This document shows, piece by piece, positions 1 through 5,141 of a stretch of DNA of 10,946 nucleotides; positions within the stretch are counted from its first letter, which is position 1; every line of letters starts with the position of its first letter. Source of the DNA: Chloroflexota bacterium (lineage in GTDB: Bacteria; Chloroflexota; Limnocylindria; Limnocylindrales; CSP1-4); assembly GCA_021812735.1 (NCBI GenBank), contig JAKAMV010000244.1, forward strand, positions 1 to 10,946, in the 5' to 3' direction. Under the pieces are notes generated by a model. It was not told the origin of the DNA. It did not search any database and worked only from the letters and a program-made list of their open reading frames with translations. A program made the translations under genes and the position numbers.

Positions 1-1
1 G

Positions 2-289
2 GTCGGGGCGGGGACGGACGCCGGAGCGCCCGCGCGGCACCCCGGGGTCGCCGGCCTCGTGCTGACGGGTGAGTACGCTCCGCCGCCCCGCGTGGTGGCG
101 GCCATCCGCTCGGCGGACATCTTCGCGTATCGCGTCGCCGAGGACACCTATCGCGTCGCCTCCGAGGTGCACGACCTGCTGGTGAAGACGCATCCGGAGG
201 ACCACGAGAAGATCGCGCTGATCCAGTCGCTGGTCGCGGAGCACCTCGACGTGGGGCGCATCCTGGAGCTGGCCACGCCGGCCGACTGA
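2..289 (+). CDS. DRTGG/phosphotransacetylase-family protein, C-terminal end (5' truncated)
   Basis: The reading frame is open from the window edge to the TGA at 287-289, so only about the last 95 residues are present and the true start lies upstream. The visible part runs VLTGEYAPPP, then a segment with EDTYRVASEVHDLLVKTHP, then a helix ending HLDVGRILEL. This resembles the C-terminal region of the BioD-like plus DRTGG-domain proteins often annotated as phosphotransacetylase family, which typically have a Gly-rich VLTGG step, an 'xxDTYxVA' strand and a final 'P.D.EKI' helix. In that family the N-terminal half is a P-loop NTPase-like domain; it lies outside this window, so its function cannot be judged here. 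The gene converges on panC, with 47 bp between stop codons. The family assignment is from remembered sequence resemblance; a plain hypothetical is the alternative. Confidence 0.6.
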   Translation, partial: VGAGTDAGAPARHPGVAGLVLTGEYAPPPRVVAAIRSADIFAYRVAEDTYRVASEVHDLLVKTHPEDHEKIALIQSLVAEHLDVGRILELATPAD

Positions 290-327
290 CGGGCGCGGCG
301 TTGGCCGCCGTCGGCGCAGCGCTCGCA

Positions 328-348
328 CCGCTCGATTCAGTCGAGCGG
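328..348. terminator. Hairpin over the panC stop codon, possible bidirectional terminator
   Basis: A perfect 8-bp inverted repeat, CCGCTCGA (328-335) and TCGAGCGG (341-348), encloses the 5-base loop TTCAG. It lies at the 3' ends of two convergent genes, and the panC stop codon (337-339) is in its loop. Neither strand has a T-tract after the stem, so it is not a canonical Rho-independent terminator. It could instead act as a bidirectional transcript-end stabiliser. The structure is seen directly; its role is inferred. Confidence 0.35.
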
Positions 349-1209
349 CCAGCAGTCGATCAGGCGCGCCGACGGGAAACGGACCGCCAGGCTGAGGAGG
401 GCGCCTCGGTCGACCGCCGCCAGCTCCTCGAGCGTCTCGCGGTCCGCAACACTCACGTAGTCGGGCCGCGCCAGTGGCTCGGCGGCCAGCACCTCGCGCA
501 TCCGGGCGCGCAGCCGTTCCGCGTCTCGCTCGCCCCGGGCATAGTCGTCGACCGCCGCCCGCAACGCGCGGTACAGCACCGGCGCGGCGGCGCGCTCGGC
601 CGCCGACAGATAGGCGTTGCGCGACGACAGCGCGAGCCCGTCGGGTTCACGCACGGTCGGGACGACGACGAGCCCGACCGCCAGCGCCAGGTCCCGCACG
701 ACCCGGCCGACCACGACCACCTGCTGCCCGTCTTTCTGGCCGAAGTAGGCCAGATCCGGCCGCACCAGGTCGAGCAGGATCGTGACCACCGTCGCCACGC
801 CCCGGAAGTGTCCGGGCCGGGCGGCGCCCTCGAGCACGGTGCCGAGGGGCCCCACGTCGACGGTCGTGGAGTGCCCCGGCGGGTAGATCGTCGGCACGTC
901 GGGCGCGAAGACGAGGTCGACTCCGTGCGCGGCGCAGGTGCGCAGGTCCGCCTCCAGGTCGCGCGGGTAGCGCTCGTAGTCCTCGCCGGGCCCGAACTGC
1001 GTCGGGTTCACGAAGATGCTGACCACGACAGACGCGCACTCGGCGCGCGCGCGCTTGATCAGCGCGACGTGCCCGCCGTGCAGCGCGCCCATCGTCGGCA
1101 CCAGCCCGACGGGCCCCGGTAGGGCCGCTCGGATGGCGGCGAGCGAGGCGCGGTCGCGGACGATGCGGACGGAGCGCGCCGATCCGTCCGGGGGCAGGAC
1201 GGCCGCCAT
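337..1209 (-). CDS. panC: Pantothenate synthetase (pantoate--beta-alanine ligase)
   Basis: PanC is the cytoplasmic enzyme that condenses pantoate with beta-alanine, using ATP through a pantoyl-adenylate intermediate, to give pantothenate. The 290-residue protein is of usual length and has the nucleotidyltransferase signature PTMGALHGGH (residues 38-47), FVNPTQF (66-72), a FRGVATVV segment (135-142), FGQKDGQQ (156-163) and LSSRN (194-198), in the standard order. The C-terminal pantoate-binding domain is intact and ends in SARLIDCWPLD. The ATG at 1207-1209 lies 3 bp after the panB stop. No convincing Shine-Dalgarno is seen in front of it, so translation is probably coupled to panB. It is the last gene of the coaX-coaBC-panB-panC operon. 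The long open frame on the opposite strand (301-1122) is a GC-rich shadow. Confidence 0.97.
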   Translation of the reverse strand: MAAVLPPDGSARSVRIVRDRASLAAIRAALPGPVGLVPTMGALHGGHVALIKRARAECASVVVSIFVNPTQFGPGEDYERYPRDLEADLRTCAAHGVDLVFAPDVPTIYPPGHSTTVDVGPLGTVLEGAARPGHFRGVATVVTILLDLVRPDLAYFGQKDGQQVVVVGRVVRDLALAVGLVVVPTVREPDGLALSSRNAYLSAAERAAAPVLYRALRAAVDDYARGERDAERLRARMREVLAAEPLARPDYVSVADRETLEELAAVDRGALLSLAVRFPSARLIDCWPLD

Positions 1210-1212
1210 CGG

Positions 1213-2121
1213 CTACAGGTCGCGGTCCAGCGGAATGGGGAACGGCGCCGCCGAGGCCCGATCCAGCGCGCCGTGTCCCAGCGCTTCCTCGAGGACGGCG
1301 TCGTCCATGCGGGTCGTTTCAGCGGGACCGGGGAACGTGCCCGCCGCGACGTCCGCCGCATAGGCGCGCGCGGCCTCGAGGATCGTCTCGCGCAGGTGGG
1401 CATAGGGGCGCGCGTGCCGCGGCACGAAGGCGCCGAGCCCGAGCAGGTCGGTGACGACCTGCACCTGCCCGCTGCAGCCGGCGCCCGCGCCGATGCCGAT
1501 CGTCGGGATGTGCAGCCGCTCGGTGATGGCGGCGGCGAGTTGTTCCGGTACGAGTTCCAGCACCACCGCGAACGCCCCGGCTTCCTGCACCGCGACGGCG
1601 TCGGAGAGGAGGCGCTGCGCGGCCTCCCTGGTGCGGCCCTGCACGCGCACTTTGCCGCCCATGCCGAGTTTCGCCTGGGGCGTCCAGCCGATGTGACCCA
1701 TCACCGGGATCCCGGCGCGGACGATCGCCTCGATATTGCGGGCCGATCGGACGCCGCCCTCGACCTTGACGGCCTGGGCGCCGGCCTCACGCAAGAAGCG
1801 CCCCGCGTTCTCGCGCGCCAGATCGGGCGTCTCGTAGGAGAGGAACGGCATGTCGGCGACGACGAGGGCGTGCTCCGTCCCGCGGACCACGGCCTTGGTG
1901 TGGTGGAGCATCTCGTCCATCGAGACCCGCACCGTCGACTCGTAGCCCAGGATCACCTCGCCGAGCGAGTCACCGACGAGCAGCATCGGGATGCCGGCGG
2001 CGTCGAGGATCTGGGCGGTGGGGTAGTCATACGCGGTCAGCATCGCGATCCGTTGGCCGTCGGCGTACAGCTTCGCGATCTCCTGGATGGTCAGCCGTCC
2101 GCTGCTTCCCGTTGCGCTCAT
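1213..2121 (-). CDS. panB: 3-methyl-2-oxobutanoate hydroxymethyltransferase
   Basis: PanB transfers a hydroxymethyl group from 5,10-methylenetetrahydrofolate to alpha-ketoisovalerate, giving ketopantoate, the first committed step to pantothenate. The 302-residue TIM-barrel protein shows LTAYDYPTA (28-36), GDSLG (50-54, metal-ligand D51), VADMPF (88-93, D90), VKVEGG (118-123), GHIGWTPQ (142-149), LELVP (188-192, with E189 at the catalytic-glutamate position) and IGIGAGAGCSGQV (208-220). The family usually has DGQ in that last motif; here it is SGQ. The protein is about 25-35 residues longer than many homologues because of a C-terminal tail. The start at 2119-2121 is well supported: a GAGGAGGT Shine-Dalgarno lies 6 nt upstream and the ATG overlaps the coaBC stop as ATGA. 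The same frame stays open upstream to 3564, but that part is a shadow of coaBC. Confidence 0.97.
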   Translation of the reverse strand: MSATGSSGRLTIQEIAKLYADGQRIAMLTAYDYPTAQILDAAGIPMLLVGDSLGEVILGYESTVRVSMDEMLHHTKAVVRGTEHALVVADMPFLSYETPDLARENAGRFLREAGAQAVKVEGGVRSARNIEAIVRAGIPVMGHIGWTPQAKLGMGGKVRVQGRTREAAQRLLSDAVAVQEAGAFAVVLELVPEQLAAAITERLHIPTIGIGAGAGCSGQVQVVTDLLGLGAFVPRHARPYAHLRETILEAARAYAADVAAGTFPGPAETTRMDDAVLEEALGHGALDRASAAPFPIPLDRDL

Positions 2122-3533
2122 TCGGAGACCTCCTCGGCAGTTCGCGATGGTGCCACAGGCTGTGGGTCGGGTCCGTGGACGGGGGCCTCGAGGGCCGTGC
2201 CAGCGATGGCGGCGGCCGCGCCGCCGGCTGCTGCTCCGGCGGCGGCTGCTCCGGCGGCTGCTGCTTCGGCCCGCCCACCCCGCGATTCGAGCAACGTTGC
2301 GACGCGGTCGAGCAGGCGGTCCGCGACGTCGCGTTTCGGTAAAAGCGGCCACGGCTCGCGCGTCCCGTCCGAGGCGACGAGCGTCACCCGGTTGGTCTCC
2401 ACGCCGAAACCGGAGCCGGGCTCCAGCACGTCGTTGGCGACCAGCAGGTCGACCCCCTTGCGCCGAGCCTTCTCGGCGACGCGATCGAGCGAACCGGTCT
2501 CGGCGGCGAAGCCCACCAGGACGGGCCGGAGGGTCTGGTCCTGCACGCGTCGGGCGGCCTCCGCGAGGATGTCCTCGGTCGGTTCGAGCTCGAGGACCGG
2601 GGCGACGTCGCGGGTGAGCTTGGTGGACGCCGGGTGCCGGGGGCGGAAGTCGGCCACGGCGGCCGCCATCACGAGCGCGTCGGCGCCCGGCAGCGCATCC
2701 AGTACGGCCCGCTGCATCTCGGCGCTGGACGACGCCGCCACGATGGAGGCGCCGACGGGGAGCGGGACCGACACCTGACCGACGATCAGCGTGACGCGTG
2801 CGCCCCGTTCCATGGCGGCCCGCGCGATCTCGATACCCATCCGCCCCGACGATCGGTTGCCGATGAAGCGCACCGGGTCGATCGGCTCGGCGGTGCCCCC
2901 CGCAGTCACCACCACCTGCCGCCCGGCCAGGTCGCGGCGCGAACGTGCGGCCGGCCGGGCAAGCGCGGCGATGACGGCCGACACGATGATCGGCGGCTCG
3001 GCGAGCCGCCCCTCTCCGACGAGCCCCGAGGCGAGCGGCCCGGTGGCGGGCTCGACAACCGTGTACCCGAACGCGCGCAGCCGGTCCAGGTTGGCTCGCG
3101 TCGCGGGATGGGCGTACATCCCGGCGTCCATGGCTGGGGCCACCACGACGGGCACCGCCGCGGCCAGGCATGCCGCCGTGATCAGATCGCCGGCCAGTCC
3201 GTGCGCCATGGCCGCCATCCAGTGCGCCGTCGCCGGGGCCACCACGATCGCATCCGACTCGCGCGCCGCGACCACGTGGGCGATGCGCTGGTCGGGGAGG
3301 AGCTCCAGCGGATCGTGCAGCACGGGATGGCCGCTTAGCGTCTCGAAGGTCAAGGGACCCACGAAGGCGGTCGCGGCGTGCGTCATGAGCACCTGCACCT
3401 GGGCACCCTCGGCCACCAGGCGCCGCAGCAGCTCGACCGCTTTGTAGGCGGCGATCGACCCACTGACGCCGAGCAGCAGGCGCCGGCCCTCCAGGCGGCG
3501 TGCGGCCCGGGCGCCCTCGCCCTCCTGGCTCAT
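2118..3533 (-). CDS. coaBC: Bifunctional phosphopantothenoylcysteine decarboxylase / phosphopantothenate--cysteine ligase
   Basis: CoaBC joins cysteine to 4'-phosphopantothenate (CoaB half) and decarboxylates the product with FMN (CoaC half) to 4'-phosphopantetheine. The 471-residue protein has an N-terminal flavoprotein domain: GSIAAYK (25-31), His86 in IAHVV at the catalytic-His position, APATAH (99-104), PAMDAGMY (133-140) and LASGLVGEGR (167-176). The C-terminal ligase domain has TAGGTAEPIDPVRFIGNRSSG (210-230), AAVADFRP (291-298), VGFAAET (340-346) and LVANDV (364-369). Compared with the common consensus, the CoaC half has His for Asn at 104, Asp for Asn at 136 and Ser for Cys at 169. 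Residues about 420-470 are an Ala/Pro-rich tail outside the normal fold. The ATG at 3531-3533 overlaps the coaX stop as ATGA; a 52-residue upstream extension in frame would run into coaX and is rejected. The stop overlaps the panB ATG. Confidence 0.96.
   Translation of the reverse strand: MSQEGEGARAARRLEGRRLLLGVSGSIAAYKAVELLRRLVAEGAQVQVLMTHAATAFVGPLTFETLSGHPVLHDPLELLPDQRIAHVVAARESDAIVVAPATAHWMAAMAHGLAGDLITAACLAAAVPVVVAPAMDAGMYAHPATRANLDRLRAFGYTVVEPATGPLASGLVGEGRLAEPPIIVSAVIAALARPAARSRRDLAGRQVVVTAGGTAEPIDPVRFIGNRSSGRMGIEIARAAMERGARVTLIVGQVSVPLPVGASIVAASSSAEMQRAVLDALPGADALVMAAAVADFRPRHPASTKLTRDVAPVLELEPTEDILAEAARRVQDQTLRPVLVGFAAETGSLDRVAEKARRKGVDLLVANDVLEPGSGFGVETNRVTLVASDGTREPWPLLPKRDVADRLLDRVATLLESRGGRAEAAAAGAAAAGAAAGGAAAAIAGTALEAPVHGPDPQPVAPSRTAEEVSE
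2128..2135 (-). promoter_or_regulatory. Shine-Dalgarno for panB
   Basis: On the minus strand GAGGAGGT stands 6 nt before the panB ATG, inside the end of coaBC. It is the strongest ribosome-binding site in the operon. It fixes the panB start against the much longer open frame and shows that this internal gene is initiated by a Shine-Dalgarno, unlike the first gene, coaX. Confidence 0.8.
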
Positions 3534-4378
3534 ACGCGACCTGCGGCGGGCGCCGGCCGCGCATGCGGGGTTCCCGCCCCTCCGCCCGTGCTCCAGGCTG
3601 TCGGCGCCGCCTCGGCCGCCAGGATGGCGAGCCCCTTCAGGGTCAGATCGGGATCGATCGCGTCGACGCCGGGCAGCTCCGCGATCCACGGCATCTGGCT
3701 CAGCCCGCCCGTCAGCACGACCCGCACCGCCGCGCCCGGGAGCTCCTCCCGGAGTTCGGCGCGGATACGCTCGAGCAGCTCGCGCGCCAGGCCCAGGTAT
3801 CCGAAGACGGCCCCGCTCCGGATCGCGCTCACGGTGTCGCGCCCGATCGCATGCGCTGGCCGCAGCGCTTCCACCCGCGGCAGCCGCGCGGTGTGGACGG
3901 CGAGCGCCTCCAGTCCCAGCTCCAAGCCCGGCGCGATCGCCCCACCGACGAACGCGCCGTCCGCCGCCACCACGTCGACGGTCGTGGCCGTCCCGAAATC
4001 GAGGACGAGCGCGGGCGTCCCGTAGAGTCTGCCGGCCGCCAGCGCGTTGGCGAGACGATCGGCCCCGACCTCGGCCGGTTGGTCGACGCGCACGGGGATC
4101 GGGACGTTCTCCGCCGAGGCCTCCAGCAGGGGTAGGCCCTCGCGCGCCACCGCGGCGGCGAGTGCGAGCCCGACCTGCGGCACGACGCTGGCGAGCACGA
4201 CGCGGTCGACGAACGCCAGGCGTAGCCCATCGAGTCCGAGTAGGCTGCCCAGCAGGACCTCCACCTCGTCGGGGGTGGCGTGCCGCGGCGTGGTTGCCCG
4301 ACGCGTGCCCACCAGGCGACCGTCGCGCACGAGGCCGAGCGTGATGTTCGAGTTACCGATGTCGACTGCCAGCAGCAT
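3530..4378 (-). CDS. coaX: Type III pantothenate kinase
   Basis: CoaX phosphorylates pantothenate to 4'-phosphopantothenate, the first step of CoA synthesis proper. Type III enzymes belong to the ASKHA (sugar kinase/Hsp70/actin) fold, and those characterised are not feedback-inhibited by CoA. Visible motifs are DIGNSNITLGL (6-16, phosphate loop), GADRLANALAA (105-115, with D107 at the catalytic-base position), LDFGTATTVDVV (126-137), GGAIAPGLELGLEAL (145-159), AIGRDTVSAIRSGAVFGYLGL (177-197) and VLTGGLS (221-227). At 282 residues it is about 25 longer than usual because of a Pro/Ala-rich C-terminal tail after residue 258. It is the first gene of the operon. No Shine-Dalgarno precedes the ATG; instead a -10-like TATCAT lies exactly 7 nt upstream, suggesting a leaderless transcript. 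The 3' end overlaps coaBC by 4 bp. Confidence 0.96.
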   Translation of the reverse strand: MLLAVDIGNSNITLGLVRDGRLVGTRRATTPRHATPDEVEVLLGSLLGLDGLRLAFVDRVVLASVVPQVGLALAAAVAREGLPLLEASAENVPIPVRVDQPAEVGADRLANALAAGRLYGTPALVLDFGTATTVDVVAADGAFVGGAIAPGLELGLEALAVHTARLPRVEALRPAHAIGRDTVSAIRSGAVFGYLGLARELLERIRAELREELPGAAVRVVLTGGLSQMPWIAELPGVDAIDPDLTLKGLAILAAEAAPTAWSTGGGAGTPHARPAPAAGRV

Positions 4379-4385
4379 CGAGCCG

Positions 4386-4391
4386 ATGATA
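4386..4391 (-). promoter_or_regulatory. Candidate -10 box of coaX operon promoter (leaderless)
   Basis: On the minus strand TATCAT is followed by 7 bases (CGGCTCG) and then the coaX ATG, so transcription would begin at or next to the start codon. No Shine-Dalgarno and no clear -35 box are present. The 16-base block TATCATCGGCTCGATG recurs with only two changes in front of the M16 gene, which supports a functional promoter. The transcription start itself is inferred. Confidence 0.5.
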
Positions 4392-4421
4392 CGCCGTGGC
4401 CTGTTGCCGCTCGGTTGCGCT

Positions 4422-4430
4422 TGCTACCAT
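4422..4430 (+). promoter_or_regulatory. Candidate extended -10 promoter of the 169-aa protein gene
   Basis: TGCTACCAT reads as an extended -10 (TG, one base, TACCAT). A TTGCCG at 4404-4409 could be a weak -35 with a 15-bp spacer. Transcription from about 4437 would give a 35-nt leader carrying the Shine-Dalgarno at 4462-4468. This promoter and the coaX promoter are back to back within about 90 bp. Confidence 0.4.
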
Positions 4431-4461
4431 CCGTACGTCCCCTGCGCATGGGGCCCATGCT

Positions 4462-4468
4462 GGAGGAG
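4462..4468 (+). promoter_or_regulatory. Shine-Dalgarno deciding the GTG start at 4472
   Basis: GGAGGAG precedes the GTG at 4472-4474, with 5 nt after its GGAGG core. The upstream in-frame ATGs at 4448 and 4457 lack a comparable site, so the GTG start is preferred. Confidence 0.6.
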
Positions 4469-4471
4469 CCG

Positions 4472-4981
4472 GTGCCCGCCCTTCCCCCCGCCAAGTTCTT
4501 CGTCAACCGCGGCGTCGTCGGTAGCCCGACCGACCTGTACCACATCCTGCGGCCCCTGCTGAGGCAGACGATCGCCTACGTCTACATCCGCGGTCGTGAG
4601 GTGGTGGCGCACGGCAGCGGGCCGGTCGAACGGATCGTGCTGGACCGACCCGACGTCTCGACCTACTTCACCCCGCTCTCGGTCTGCCTCAACGTCGATT
4701 CGTTCGAGTACCTCGAGTTCGAGACACGACCGGACGGCCTGGTCACGTATGCTCTGGTGCAGGGCGACGAGCGGGTGATCCTGACGTACCTGGCGGCGGG
4801 CGCCGACGCGGAGGACGCGCTGACGGTGCAGCCGACGCTCGAGCTGATGCGCGACGCGTACGTGCAGATGGAGCTGGGCGGGCTGGCCGCGCCCGGGTCC
4901 GGCCCTGCGCCGGAAGCTGACCCGCGGGACCATGTTGCGCCGACCGGTGGCGGAGCAGGCGAGGGCGACGACGATGCGTGA
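4472..4981 (+). CDS. Hypothetical soluble protein, about 169 aa
   Basis: I do not recognise this family. The preferred GTG start (Shine-Dalgarno GGAGGAG just upstream) gives 169 residues; in-frame ATGs at 4448 and 4457 would add 8 or 5. Residues 6-135 look like one compact alpha/beta domain: PAKFFVNRGVVGSPTDLYHILRP at the N-terminus, then alternating strands such as IAYVYIRGREVV (34-45), ERIVLD (53-58), FEYLEFET (78-85), LVTYALVQGDERVILTYLA (90-108), and a helix around TLELMRDAYVQMEL (122-135). There are no membrane segments, signal peptide, cysteine clusters or obvious catalytic motif. Residues 138-169 form a Gly/Pro-rich acidic tail ending GEGDDDA, probably disordered. It is divergent from the CoA operon, sharing its upstream region, and lies ahead of the M16 gene with a 160-bp gap. 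Coding is supported by the ribosome site, balanced composition and clean strand pattern. Function is unknown. Confidence 0.75.
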   Translation: MPALPPAKFFVNRGVVGSPTDLYHILRPLLRQTIAYVYIRGREVVAHGSGPVERIVLDRPDVSTYFTPLSVCLNVDSFEYLEFETRPDGLVTYALVQGDERVILTYLAAGADAEDALTVQPTLELMRDAYVQMELGGLAAPGSGPAPEADPRDHVAPTGGGAGEGDDDA

Positions 4982-5061
4982 GGGCCGCCCGGGTGCCCAT
5001 GCCCGACGCTGCAGCGCAACAGGCCGCCCGCGCGCCACCATCGCGCGGCGCATCGATCGCA

Positions 5062-5107
5062 GTTGGGCGCGGCGGGGCGTCGTCTACTGAGCGCGGCTCA
5101 GCCCAAC
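5062..5107. repeat. Nested inverted repeats, possible operator or transcript hairpin
   Basis: Outer arms GTTGGGC (5062-5068) and GCCCAAC (5101-5107) are perfect reverse complements. Between them lies CTGAGC-GCG-GCTCAG (5087-5101), a perfect 6-bp stem with a 3-base loop; G5101 can belong to either stem. The right arms sit over the expected -35 position of the M16 promoter, whose -10-like box is at 5129-5134, so protein binding there would affect that promoter. It could equally end the upstream transcript, although no T-tract follows. The symmetry is seen; the function is inferred. Confidence 0.4.
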
Positions 5108-5128
5108 CCGTCGGCGGGCGCGGCCGTG

Positions 5129-5134
5129 TACCAT
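5129..5134 (+). promoter_or_regulatory. Candidate -10 box of M16 operon promoter (leaderless)
   Basis: TACCAT is followed by CGGCCCG and then the ATG at 5142, giving the same 7-nt spacing as at coaX. There is no Shine-Dalgarno before this ATG. The block TACCATCGGCCCGATG matches the coaX block at 14 of 16 positions. No clear -35 hexamer is visible at 16-18 bp upstream. Confidence 0.5.
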
Positions 5135-5141
5135 CGGCCCG

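Larger units (their letters stand above)
4982..5141. other. 160-bp intergenic region upstream of the M16 gene
   Basis: No plausible gene is seen here; the open frames crossing it have a random Arg/Ala/Pro-rich composition. It contains nested inverted repeats (5062-5107) and, at its 3' end, the candidate -10 box of the M16 gene directly abutting the start codon. No T-rich terminator tract follows the upstream gene, so partial read-through into the M16 operon is possible. Confidence 0.6.

Noticed and set aside
301..1122. 273-codon plus-strand open frame
   Set aside because: It lies opposite panC, is Arg/His/Gln-rich with no motif, and panC has full family signatures.
1273..2778. 501-codon plus-strand open frame
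   Set aside because: It is antisense to panB and coaBC, with repetitive His/Arg/Asp-rich composition typical of GC-rich shadow frames.
1213..3564. 783-codon minus-strand open frame
   Set aside because: Only the last 302 codons (from 2121) are panB. The rest is Arg/Gly/Ala/Pro-rich shadow of coaBC in another frame, and panB has its own strong Shine-Dalgarno and ATG.
3534..3689. 52-residue N-terminal extension of CoaBC
   Set aside because: Its Arg-rich sequence lies within coaX; the ATG at 3533 directly precedes the flavoprotein fold and overlaps the coaX stop.
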